Part shown: one piece after another, positions 33,280 through 45,276 of the stretch
Numbering within the stretch: the stretch's first letter is position 1
How the letters are laid out: every line of letters starts with the position of its first letter
Assembly (NCBI RefSeq): GCF_036785885.1
Contig: NC_092329.1
Coordinates: 5,518,001 to 5,582,000 of the forward strand
DNA: 64,000 nucleotides
Origin: Coffea arabica
Lineage: Eukaryota; Streptophyta; Magnoliopsida; Gentianales; Rubiaceae
Direction: 5' to 3'
Program-made: the position numbers and the translations under genes
The notes under the pieces: model-generated
The model's database searches: none
What the model saw: only the letters and a program-made list of their open reading frames with translations
What the model was told of the DNA's origin: nothing

Positions 33280-36200
33280 CTACAGAGGTTCATGAGATAT
33301 CCACCTTTTGAACATGGCCTTGCATTCTGCTGGTCTGTACTCTGGAGCCGTGTGGCCTCCTCCCTGCAATCAGCAGTGCAAGTTAGACCTCAATCATGAT
33401 TCAGGTCATACCACTAATCAGCAAATTAACAGGAGCAAGTCTCTTGCCTTCACTGTGGCAAATGTCATCCGGTTGGCATAACTCCTCGTATAACTATCAC
33501 ATTTACAAGGATAGATATTTCATGTTAATCAGTTTAACTTTAAAAGGGCTAATGTCTAAAGTTAATTTTTGAAAAAAAAAAAAAAGTTTTGCAACCAACC
33601 CTGCAACCTGCCCTTCAACCACCCATTGTCGCCAGTCATCAATGATAGGGTAGTTTAGAGACCTAATCCAAGCTTGAGTTGCAAAGAATGGAACAATGAA
33701 GTCATGGTCACCACTGAATCACAAAATTGATACTCTCAGGAAAAGGTTGAATTGCTAATTCAGTTCTGTCAATAGACTAATGAGCTTGTTTGTTTAGTAG
33801 GCGTGGACCAAAGTTACTCAACCTGTACATCAGTGATCTATAACCTTTACTGCTGAGGTTTGCATGATACGGTACACAGTCCCGAACAGTTGTGGTGTAA
33901 GGCAAACCATTGTTGCATCGTCGCCAATACCCAATGCTTTCCTGCAAATAGTCACAGCCTTAAAACAACTACACTGACACGTATGCTTGAACAAAAGGAC
34001 AATGATACATTTGCATAATCAGTACTATGATTTAAAGTGGAACACACTCCGTGTTTGATACTCTGCATTCGACCAGCATTACCAAATCCAGCTGCAAAAT
34101 TAAATTTCTAAATTTAACCAAATTTAGGAAGTTCTCACGCGAAGAGCTCAGAAGCCATGATTTTAGGTTGTACATATCCAAGGTAGGACATGCAAAGTCC
34201 CTTAATTCGTCATCCAACTCAGTTTTGTGTATTCTAACTGGCAAATAGAGTTTTTGCTTCCTTTATCAAAATGTTGATGAAGTGTCTCAATCTGTAGGTA
34301 TCTTCCCATATCATCGTATGTATCGGTTGTCCCTGCTCCCTTAACATTGAATGGTATTTGGGCAGAAATCCCACTAACCAACATTTTTCCTGATAGCAGC
34401 TAACTACATTTGGAATAATAAATGCTAGTTCTCTTACTTCTCCCAGTATTTCATGGAACAAATCCAAAGTGTTAGTTATATCTAAAGATAGCCACTTTCA
34501 ACAAGGCAGAAAAAGGAGATGCACCACTAGCATTTGGTAGGTATCTTTTGAAACCAATATATAAACCTATTGCCCCTACTCCCTCAACTTCGAGTGCTAT
34601 TTGGGCAGGAATCCTACTGAACATCTTCCCTGATAGCAGCCAAATACACCTGGAAGGCTGGAACAATAGATGCTTGTTCTCTTACTTTTCCCAACAGGTC
34701 ATGGAAGTTAAAACAAATCCTAAGTGTTAACTATATCTATCAATGGCCACTTTCAACAAGAGAGCAAAAGGAGAAGCACCACTAGCATTCAACCTTTCCC
34801 ATAGAGTAACTGAGAGCAGAATGTCTACGTTTTCTGTTAGTTAGTATGTAATTCTCAAGAAGCATTATGTACCTTGTGAATCTGCAAAGCCTCATGGACA
34901 TTATCATCATTTGCCCATGCGTAGGATAGCTTGTAACCGTCAGCCTAATAATGTAGGCAGAACAATGAATATGTTATAGTTGATTGAATTATATGAATTA
35001 TCAGGCTCCACAGAAGTAAAATAAACCACTGATTTAGCTTCTTAGAATCTTCAGTAAGGTCTTACACGACACCTAAATGCAAGAAATCTCTCAAATCTGT
35101 TCAGCCCCAGGAACGTTTTATCAAGAGATCCTTCTAAGAAGAGATTTAGTGGATTTGGTGCCCAAAAATCACACGTTGGTTCCAAAATATTTGCAGTTTG
35201 TATATTGTCAAGTAACTGCAAAATAAGTACAGGATTGGTTTCAATAAAATAAATATACAGAAACGACAAAGGGAAAGTAGAGAAAAGGTATCCAAAAGGA
35301 AAAATACCGGCCTTATTAAAAACCTGCAAATCCTGTGAGCATGGAAAGTTGCTGGGATCTATGTCTTGGTACTTACCTTTACAATTCCTCTTCAGGGACT
35401 GTTCAAGACAATCATAGACTCATAAGCTACTTAACATCCAAAATGAAAACACCATAGGAGAAACAATGAGGGAAATTAATCAAAATGCTACCTCGTATAG
35501 TTCATCAGAAATTAGTCCCATCCCATGAGCAAACGGCACTCTATAGTTGTCATCAGTTGGAGTTGTTACTGGGTTGCCAATTAGGTATCCCTGGAGATAT
35601 TTGAGGCCCACATTAGAAACTTTCAGAAGAATACTTTGATCAGACATGGAAATTGTGTTCCTATGCCACATTAGAGAAATTAGGTAAAAAGCACAAACAG
35701 CAAAATTGAAGCTTTTTTGTGGTCTCCTTATCTTTTAAGGCAAGGAAATATGGCAGTGTTTTTGAAACTAGCAAATCCAAACATGGACTCATTTAGTCAA
35801 TTGGTTTGACAGGATGAAACTTGCTTAACGGATGACCTTCCAATCTAAAAGTGCTATTTAAAGGACCAAGGCATGATAAAATTCCAGACATTTAAAGATA
35901 AAGTGATAAAGATAATAAAATTAGGACCTTAAGATCAATTGATGGCTCAATTCCATTTTCATTCCCTGCATTATCAAAAAAACAAAAGCATGAGAACATT
36001 CCAATGCTAGTGCCTCTACTAATAAAATTTTATAACTCACGCTAAAAGGAGAAAAGGAAACTGACAGCACCATCAGAATGCAATGTCAAATTGTAAACAG
36101 AAAGAATTAGAATCTGATATTATTGGTTTTCCAAGTGTCATGAATGAGCAACAGGTTGACTTAGTCCACATCCCATAAAGACTCCCTTGGAATACCTAAA

Positions 36201-38555
36201 ATGGGGTATAGCTGGATACATATGGGAAACATATGGAAACTGGTTCCAAGTACAACAGTTGTGCTCAATATTTTTTCGACATTTATGCGCTGATAGCAAG
36301 TTCCTCACTCAGAGGAAGTAAACTGGATTTAATCTTGCACCAACAACTAATTCTTTGTCACTCCCTTCAAAGACCTGCTTTTCCAATTGATGCAGTCTGT
36401 TGTCTACTTATTTGACCATTGTATCAAAAATAATCAAACAGGAGAAGCCAGATAACGTGTTAAAAGCTCAGAACGTGTGCAAACAATACGAAAGCAAATT
36501 CTCCACAGTAGCAGTTGAAAGAGATTGCCAATTGGTATGAGCAGATTTTTTTCCCAGGAATGCAAGAAGATTACTGATACAGGAAAAAGCACAATATCTC
36601 ACAATCCATGATGGTAATACACATTATAATGCATATCAGACCAAAGAGGCAAGAATTCTTTTACATGCCTGGGATCAACTGATTTTGGCCGCACAATTTG
36701 TGAAAATAACCTCTTAAAATTCTTACCCTCGGATATTAATTCGGTAATGATTGGAACAATAAGACCCGAAAAGGAGTCTCCACCAACATAGAAAGGATTC
36801 GAGATGAACTCTGGATGATCAATCAGGAACTGCCAAAATGCATTGAAGGATGATAAACTGATTACTGAATCGTGGAAACATTAGGGTCAAAATGTTTCAA
36901 TTCAATTGTTGTCACAGATATGATTGTATGGTGAAATCTAGCATTAGGTATATTAAAAAAGCTACATTCAAATTCCAGACAGCAAAAAACACACAAAACT
37001 AATGCCTGTTGGCCACAAGAGAAACAAAGAAAAAAAAAACAAAAAAGATTGTTTTTTTTTCTCTTTTTTGGGAACAGGGGATGTTGGGGTTTGCTTAGAT
37101 AATACATAGTAGAAAATTTAGTCTGAAATGATCCTCACATAATTACGGACGTGCAGTCAAGAGGTTTACCTTCCTGAGAAACTCGAGAGCTTGATTACAT
37201 GCTTGCAGAGTATTAGATTGTAGAGCATCTGGAGTTCTTGCATAGGAGAATCCAGTACCAACTGGGAAATCAAGAAAAATAAAGCTTGCCACCTAAAAGT
37301 TTATTGGCACTTCCAAGTATAATTCAGTTCCCATGACAATGCATAAGGTGAAAAGTTCTATGATTCAGAAGACACTTACCTCAGTCCATGAGTTGGTATT
37401 CAGAATTAATCTGGGTAAGCTGCCATTGTACTCAACTTCCTCGAACTTTATGGGTCCTGAAGAGGTTGACTGTTAACAGTTGTCTCAGTGTCCTCTGAGC
37501 AACTTTTTGGCGGATACTTAAGGAGGAAAATTGAAAAAGAAATTAAAAAGAAAAATCCCCTTTTGGAGCTTTGGTACAAAACTGTCTAAACAATTTGGTA
37601 AAATTATTACTTTTCTTGGAGCGCTAATTTTCGTTTTCCCTATTATGCCAAAAAATTGATGTGCCCAAAAAAAAAAAAAAAAAAAAACCACGAGTTATTT
37701 ATTTGATTTCGGGAGCGGTATATAATCATATTATTCATATTATCTGTTCATGTGTATTGACATAATTTACTTGTGTAAAATGTAAAGTTAGTTTTGTAAA
37801 AGTAGCTAAATTAGTATTAAAAATTAACATCAAAGTCATCTATTTTTTATTGCTGAGTTCTTAACCTTTTCTTTCTTTCTTTTTTTTTTTTTTTTTGTGT
37901 GCAAAAACTCCAACATGCCAGTCTTGCCTTCACTATATATTTTTTTAATATTTATCATGCCAAAAATTCAGACAAGTAGTAGTTAATATTGGGAAGGAAA
38001 GTCAAAACAAAACCATGAGCGTCACTGCATTCTCTACTATTGAAATTATTGCTTTGACTAACTAGATTGCCACACCAACCCATGTTTTGCAGAGCTGAAA
38101 CAACGACTTCAACAAGATGTGAGCTTTTACCAAATTCATACAGCAGTGCAGTCAGTGTAGAGCAGCCAGGGCCTCCAGTTAGCCAAAGCACCAGAGGGTC
38201 TACCTCAGGGTTTGATTCTGACTTAACAAAGTAGTAGAACAGCTGCACATCCTCTGATTCACCCACTCCTATATACCTGATCACGCATTAATTCAATCGT
38301 CACCAGCTTGTCTGATCAAGAAAATTCAGAAACTATGAACCACATACATGTTTCTATGATCAGTATCAGTACTTACCCAGTCTCAAGTTCGAAAGGAAGC
38401 GGTCCCTCAAATCCTGGAAGAAACTTCACTGCTGAACCCGCAACAGCAAACTTGGAACAACCTTGTAATAACATCAGAATAAAGAACAAGCGGAAGTAAA
38501 GAGGCTGATGGAAGAACATGAAAAACGGCCTTCCTTTCCATTTCTGTTCTGACAT
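33280..38555 (-). CDS. Serine carboxypeptidase-like protein B (SCPL clade I, 14 exons, intact)
   Basis: Same family and architecture as gene A. Exons: 38555-38377, 38276-38131, 37456-37380, 37292-37170, 36829-36727, 35965-35928, 35590-35492, 35398-35312 (or to 35324), 35215-35066, 34944-34873, 33941-33823, 33713-33600, 33493-33448, 33363-33280. Total 478 residues, or 474 with the shorter exon 8. The start is the first Met before a hydrophobic stretch ([19 protein letters not shown]) that looks like a signal peptide or anchor. GGPGCS in exon 2, nucleophile Ser194 in GGDSFSG (Tyr replaced by Phe), SGDHD in exons 11-12, His455 in GGGHTAPEY: all catalytic elements are present. The last intron uses a GC donor. 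Exon 8 could end at a GT donor (cag/gttttt) or four codons later at a GC (aag/gccggt); both keep frame. Substrate unknown. Confidence 0.93.
34294..34796. repeat. About 255-bp tandem duplication in gene B intron 10
   Basis: Two diverged direct copies (anchor ccactttcaacaag at 34492 and 34747; aggtatcttt/aggtatcttc at their starts) fill much of the intron between exons 34944-34873 and 33941-33823. Reverse-strand reading gives partly open, related peptides in both copies, so it may come from a captured coding fragment that I do not recognise. Confidence 0.75.
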
Positions 38556-39289
38556 CTTTTGCTGTCAGAACACAAGAAAACTTATATCTACTCGTGCAGC
38601 AGTGAGTGAGGATGAAGCAGCATAAATGTCTTGGCCATGGTGATCCACTCGTAGGAAACTAACAAGCAAAAAAGAAATTGAGGGATGGATGTTGGGGACA
38701 GTGCAGGGACCTAGAATAGGTTCATTTGGAAAATATTAGCATACTGACGAGCATTTTTTATATGTAAAAATTGTGGCTCCGCTGAACGTGCGAGTATTAG
38801 ATGGGAGAAAGAGACGGGTAGCTCTTTTCTATGATTTTGGTCAATAAGACTGGTCGTTTATTTTTCTCGTTTGGACAATAAATTGGCTGGGAGGTATATT
38901 TTATTCATGGACAATTAATGACGATATATAACATGTCCTAATATGCATGATCTCCTAGTCTAGATCGGACTATTATTGGTTTGTTAACCTCTTATGTATG
39001 ACTAATTTCAAAATCACCAGTAAAGTTTGGCGGAATTCGGTATCTATAACACGTAATAATTATATGGTGTTTCTTCAACTTCAGGTAAGTGCTGTTCAAG
39101 TCAAGAAATAGATAACTAGAGAAGGGGAAAAAAAAAAGAATTTTTAGAAATAGATTAAAAACCACTATCTTTGTCTGTAGTCAATATTTTGATCAGATTC
39201 TATCCAATCTGTACGTTTAGCAATCTAAAGGACATGTTAAGGTCTCAGGCAGCAGGCATTAAAACCTGTTTATATCTGAATTTTAATCA
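38556..39289. promoter_or_regulatory. Upstream region of SCPL gene B
   Basis: Sequence upstream of the gene B start. The portion around 39035-39090 resembles the upstream region of pseudogene C near 40855-40925 (cggaatt/ctgaattt, tctat-acac-taat, ttcaacttcagg-like), which suggests a shared ancestral promoter region. No specific regulatory motif is called. Confidence 0.4.
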
Positions 39290-40530
39290 TAATTTATGAC
39301 CGGGTCCAACAAGCAGCTGCTCTATCCAACCTTCTCTTGCTCTCACAAGTGCTTAAACGACCTGCTTGGCAGTTGATTATGTAAATTGCATGAGACGAAG
39401 TTCCTATTTTCAAGCCGTAGACTTCAATACAAGCAATATTTGGCTGAATGGAGCGGAGTATTAATCAACGCATATATCATCTGCTCATTTATCCTGAAAG
39501 TTCTTTAGGCAGATGCAAGTAAGGCTGCCTAAATCTACTGTTTGTTCATTTTTCTATGCAGCGACTGCCGGGGCTTGCACAGGTTGGAACGCCAACCCAG
39601 CGCTACCTTATGTCCTGGTGACTCGATCGTGCAGTCGTGCTTCAACTATGTTTTATTCTTATGCAAATTAAGTCCCATAGTACAAAGCTTTGCTCGAAGT
39701 TTATTGGCCCACCAAAAATTCAGAGGTCAGTGATTTAGTGGGATGTTGCCACTCCAGTCTACCATCTGTTCCTTTACTCAAAAAGACCGGGGACAAATAC
39801 AGATTAAGTAAAATTTTGCCTAGAGAAAACGTTTCCTTTCTATTTTTTAAGTTTCCAGGAGATATGGTCGAAGAATAGTACTGTAGCAAGTCGTAAATCA
39901 TGCAATCAAGGATCAAAACTTCATACTTTTCTTTTGCACTTATACGATGACAAATTTCAGGTGAAGCTCCAAAATCATAAAGGGAAGTACTGGGGCCTGT
40001 TTCTGGAATTTGCAGGAGATGGGCCAAACTTTGTTCAACGGAACCTAAGCGCCAATCTCACTCAATTTAAACCAGTTACCACGTTGGTTTTTAACGTGCA
40101 GGAGTCTGGAAAACTGAGAAGGACTGTTTTCAAAGTCACAGAAAATCACCTTCACAGGCTTACTATGTGGTGGACTGATCAAATAGTAAGGGCCAATGCC
40201 ATTTTCAAAAACGGGGTGGGGAAGGGCTGTCGACAGTGCAATGCAGTGGCTAAGGAGTTCACCGATCTCATAAGCGAGCCCAGAAGATGAAGAGCAGCCA
40301 GGACCTCCACTTAACCGAAGCACAAGCAGGTCCATAGGATCAGACCCTGACTTGACGAGGTAGCAGATTAGGTGCACATCTTCTGATTCATCTAATCTTA
40401 TACACCTGGTAACATCACACAAGGAATCCAGTTTTTTTTTTTTTTTTAGAACTTTGATCAACCTTAGTACCCTGAAACCAGCCATAGCAAGTTTGAACAT
40501 ACCTGTGAAAGAAGTGCTAGAACTAGAAGC
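39290..40530 (-). pseudogene. SCPL pseudogene C (exons 4-14 deleted)
   Basis: Reading the - strand: an exon 1 remnant near 40520-40470 keeps only its signal-peptide part, with the [23 protein letters not shown] part missing. Exon 2 is complete at 40405-40263 with both splice sites, GGPGCSSS and one codon deleted in frame. An exon 3 remnant lies at about 39709-39665, with its acceptor lost and a one-base insertion that shifts the frame. Then 39650-39290 matches the 3' flank of gene D (44835-45170): shared caagccgta, acaagcaatatttggctgaat and aattgcatga. So all exons from 4 to 14 are absent between exon 3 and the 3' flank, which indicates one internal deletion. It cannot make an enzyme. Confidence 0.85.
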
Positions 40531-40996
40531 AAAAACAGGTTCCAGATCAAAGAATCCCTAAAGTGCACATGTTTTCCCGTCTCTTATCTTAACATGGAAT
40601 TCCTACTCCAACTCTATGGATGCCTCGTGCTCTTGCATTTGAGCATTGATTGTTATGGTTGTTTTTCTTTTACCCACTTGTAAACTGTTTGTGGGGTTAA
40701 CTTTCAGCTCCCTTTAGAATTTATTATAGTTTTACATGAGTTCATTTTATAAGAGTTCTATATTCAAGTATCTTTTACCCAGATTCTCCTCCGTTTTTTG
40801 GTCAGCCTCTTGTGGCTAATCTTTGAAATGCATGGGTTTGCTAAAGTTGGCTGAATTTGTCATCTATGACACATCGTAATTAGATGGTTTGTGATAATTG
40901 CTATCAATTTTTGAAGTTCAGGAATCTATATCACATAATATGGCAATTGGTAAAACTGTAAAGTCTTGGGTCCTAAAATCTGACCATTTATTTATA
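40531..40996. other. Upstream flank of pseudogene C, duplicated at 61610-61708
   Basis: The stretch 40890-40996 (attgctatcaatttttgaagttc, then gtaaagtcttgg, then ctgaccatttatttata) reappears at 61612-61708 beside gene F, marking the left edge of the duplicated block. No gene seen. Confidence 0.75.
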
Positions 40997-43900
40997 CTAG
41001 TACTAGGTCATGTGCTTTGCCCTTGATTGTAATATTTTAAAATATATTGTTTGTTAGATACTAAAATTTTTTTATGAAATTTTGATCATCAACATCATAA
41101 TATAGTATTTTTATGTTATTTAGTTTTTTAAGCTAGTTACTTTTAAAAATTTTATTAAATGAAAAGAGATAGAAAACATTTCAACGTAGTTGACATGTTC
41201 CTTAGGATTGAAGTTGGAATCATGAATAGGGGTGCTGTCGAGTCGAGTCGAGCTCGAGTAGTGCGACTCGAGGCAAAATAACTAATTAAATGTAACTTGA
41301 GCTCAAACTCAAGCTCGAGTTTAATTAAATGTAATTAATTCAAATCAAGCTCAATCGAGCTTATTCGAGCTCAATCAAGCCTAATCAAACTCAAGTAATA
41401 AAAATTAATATTTTATATATAATTTTAAATAAAGGATATTATTGACATTTCACAATAATAAAAATTAAAATATATATTATAAAAAGCTCGATAGAGCTCG
41501 TCGAGCTCTCGAGTATCATATTTCCATGATTGAACTCGACTCGATAGCTCTAACGAGCAGCTCGAGCTCGAGATCGAGCTTGATCAACCGAGCTCGAGCT
41601 CGAGCCGAGCTATTTGGTTCAGCTCCAGCCCTAATCATGAACCAAATACTTTTTGATTTATGACTGGAACTCTAACGTATCAAATATTGATAATATCATG
41701 TTTTACCAAAATTATTGTATATTCATGATTCTATTGCATATAAACCACAATCATCACAATTTTTTATAAACAACGAATATAATTAAGTTAGAAAAATAAA
41801 CATACATGTAATTTGAATTCTTTGTATTATGTTAATTCTATTTTTGTCAATAATGGAGTATAAATGATCCACCACTTAAAGTTTTTTTGGCTTGTACTTC
41901 CTGACAATTAAAATTTTATAGATAGAGATAGTTGGAGTTTTTCTATTTTTCTTTTTTTTATTCATATTTTTAGCACAATCAAATGCTAAACAAAAGCAAA
42001 AAGTCTACTTTTTTCATATGAGCACAATATTTTTGGTTTTAGTATTAGTTTTTTTATGATCGTGGAATTAGAATGAGAATTGTGGCTAATTAAAAACTTT
42101 AATACTAATTTTTTGTATATTACAGTGTTTTATTTTTTAATTGGCAACTTTTAATCCATAACCACTATCATTATTATTAATTATTGAAATGCACTAAATC
42201 TGTCCAATTACGATTGTCACTATAAATGAAATTTACTTAATTTTAAATATTTTCATTTCATAACAACTTCCATTATTCACTAATATTGCAATACAATAAA
42301 TATATGTAATCATTAGAAAAATAAGGGTATTTTGCACATCACCGAAAATAATTTGGATATCATTCTTCATTTTAAAATTACTCTTATTATAATTCTTATT
42401 TTATCATTGGAGATGGCTTCTGACTTGATGGATGGATTTGGTTTGCTTAAACCAATACAAATGAAGCATAACTATATTATTGTCAATAAAATGTTTATCT
42501 TCTTCTAGATATCAATGATTTGGATGTTGTTTTTGGTATTATCTGAATTGTATTCTAACTTTTTAATTCATCAGCTATTTACTTTATGTCGTTTTATAAA
42601 GAGTGTTCAATTTTTTTTTTTCAGTTTTTCTTGTTTCGATCGGTTACTATTAATGATAATAGTGGTTTGTATGATGCGATTTTGGATTTCCTTTTTCCAG
42701 TTTAATATTGCTATTTTAGTTATAAAGGTATCATCATTTTTTGTATATTGAAATTCCATTGGGTGCAACATGAAAAATTCTTTATATTGGTAAAAAGTGC
42801 ATAATTGTAAAATTTACTAGTGATATTTGTATGAAAATATAAATATATGAATAAGGTTTCTCTTCTCCTTGTATGTTGCTCCACTTTCTAGAGAGCATCT
42901 ATTTTTTGAAATTGATTTTTTTTATAATTCAATTAAGAAATTTTGATACGTATAATAATTGGGGATGGAGTCCAATGGTAGGTAAATAGTTTTTAGTGAG
43001 CAATTTTTAATTATAATTACCAATACTATTAAGATGTAATCAATTGGAATGTTTTATTTCTTTTAATTAGTACCACATTCAAATGCAATAATTCTAATTA
43101 AAAAACACAAGAGTAATTTAGGGATAACAAATATTAAGATAAAAAAGTACTTACACTTGCACTTTCTAATACCAAAATTCATATTTTTTATATCCTATAT
43201 ATATATATATATAATGGAGTTGTAATTTGTCTGTTGGGTGGTCTACATCTGACATTTTAAGGGCAATTTGGGGATTGTATAAGTATCATACAAGTAATCC
43301 ATCTTAGAATACAAGCAAGCCATACTTATTGGAGTATGAGTTTACTAAAATGCCCTTTGTGAGATGATGATTACATTGGCAAATGGTACTTATGCGTTAT
43401 TAGTGACAGTTTCATCCTTTTAACAACCTACTGAGTACAATGGTAAGACAGAAAGGAAGTAGGGGTAAAGCCATCCCATTGAATTGAATGTGTTTAAGAC
43501 AATATTAATGGGCTAAAGGAAAAGGACCATTTGAAGACGACTTGTGAATTGTAATCGTAGGCAGTTTTGTGCTCTTCATCGTTAAAGCTCAAGAAACATT
43601 AATTGAGTTCTTCCAACATAACACACTCATTTGGACCAGTAATTGCAGCATGTTGAAGAGTCCATTAAAGTGTGGGAGATTAACAATCATTTGAACTCAA
43701 CATTACAACTGTAACTGAAGACCCCCTATCTTCTCCACCATTTGGAAATTAGTTTTTGAACTAAGTGGCAGTAATGGTAGTCATTAATATATAAAATTGT
43801 GGGTTTAGATGTTTCTCTTTCACACCATCAGAGTCAGATTTGCAGAGGTATGCTCATTTTCACTCGTGCTTCTCGCTTCGTGAACTGTACAGCTTTGTTT

Positions 43901-44831
43901 GCACAATAAAATTCTTGAATTAGCTTTTGTCATAACTATTGCAATTGGGTGAAGTGTAGGCAAATTTTCTTGTCAGATTGCATTTTGTTCCTCAAGGTAC
44001 AAGGTAATTGTGTATTTCCACTTACTGCATTTCATCTGTTGTTTATATGTAATTACAATTTTATTGCATTGATTACAACTATGTTGCGTCATTAATAAGT
44101 GTGTGAATGATTGATCCAATTTTAAAATTACATTACAGGTGATGCAATTTTTTAATCAATAGTTAAGTGCATGAGTCGCTGTGTGTGGATTGAAATTGCT
44201 ATTTGGATAGACAAGTCTCTATATTCATATGTTATGTTATTTTCTTACTAAATTTAGTTGAACTCATGAAACATAAATCTTCAGAAGTAACCACAAAACC
44301 AAGCTCCGACCACAATTACTAAAATTCAAAACTCTGCAGAAGCTGCTTAGCCACCAACCAAGAAATACCGTAGCTAGAGAAGCAAAAATCTAATCGTGTC
44401 CTTTCTCATTCCTGTATCACCTACTCTTCAATAGAAAGGATTGCGAGACTGCTATCTCAGCTATTTACCTAATTACATCTCAGGACTACTACTTTGTCTA
44501 TCTATCTATGTGAATAATATGAGGTTGAATAGTAGAACCATTCAGCATCAACTCTCAATCTAAACTACAACCATGTCTATTATCCCTTAACTATGGTTGC
44601 GTAAACTTCTATAATTCTCTCAACTGATTATCTATTATAATAGTATGCAATGTTTTATCCACACATGGCATGACATTTTTTGGCTACCATAATAATATGT
44701 CTTACTTAAGGTAAAAACAAATTGTCCAACATTACCAAATTATTTAACAACACCACAGGTATAAACTCCAATGCTTTGCATGGGCCTTCTCTCTAGTAGT
44801 AATGATAATGATAATGATAATGATAATGATA
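40997..44831. mobile_element. 3.8-kb insertion in the gene D flank, Helitron-like terminus
   Basis: At 61697-61715 the sequence passes directly from ctgaccatttatttata to aaggacaaagc. In the paralogous flank here those two parts are separated by 3.8 kb, so this whole stretch is an insertion (or was lost from the other copy). Its right end carries a stem-loop (ccaatgc ttt gcatggg, 44768-44784) about 8 nt before CTAG followed by T at 44793-44797, as in plant Helitron 3' ends. The left end (ctagtactaggtcatgtgctttgccc) resembles the same terminus in reverse. An (aatgat)n run follows the right end. The interior is AT-rich, with no long ORF and a nested hAT element. Confidence 0.6.
41227..41633. mobile_element. 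hAT-type element, nested in the 3.8-kb insertion
   Basis: Flanked by an exact 8-bp target duplication atcatgaa (41219-41226 and 41634-41641). Ends read tagggg- and, on the other strand, tagggct-. The sub-terminal regions are gctcgag-rich, as in the element at 30111, and the core is AT-rich. No transposase. Confidence 0.85.
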
Positions 44832-45276
44832 AAGGACAAAGCAGCAGCTCTATACCAACCTTCTTTCGCAAATTATAAATGCTCAACAAGCCTCTTGGCA
44901 GTTGATCATATGAATTGCATGATCCCCAGTTCCAACTTTCAAGCCGTAACCGATTACAAGCAATATTTGGCTGAATAAAGCAGAGCGTTAATCAACGAAT
45001 ATCATCAGCACAATCTGGAAATTCTTTGCATAGATAAGACGTGCTTCATATCCACGTCTTGTTAATTAATCTATAAAGGAATTGCAGGGCTTGCTTAGTT
45101 TAGAACTCCAACCTCGCGCTACCTCACCTCTTGGTGACTCCAGCTTCGACTACATTTTATTTGTGTTCTTTTTTCAGTCTATTTTGATAAGAAAGCAGCC
45201 CCTTGAAAATAAACATAACTTAGACAGCGAAGTTTGGGATGCAAGTTGCAGCCATACTTAGGACTGGACCTTTTGC
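44832..45276 (-). other. 3' flank of SCPL gene D
   Basis: Downstream flank of gene D, nearly identical to 61709-62156 downstream of gene F and recognisably related to 39290-39650 beside pseudogene C. Likely holds the 3'UTR and polyadenylation region. No coding exon. Confidence 0.6.

Noticed and set aside
39934..40290. 118-residue + strand frame
   Set aside because: Antisense shadow of pseudogene C exon 2 and its flank.
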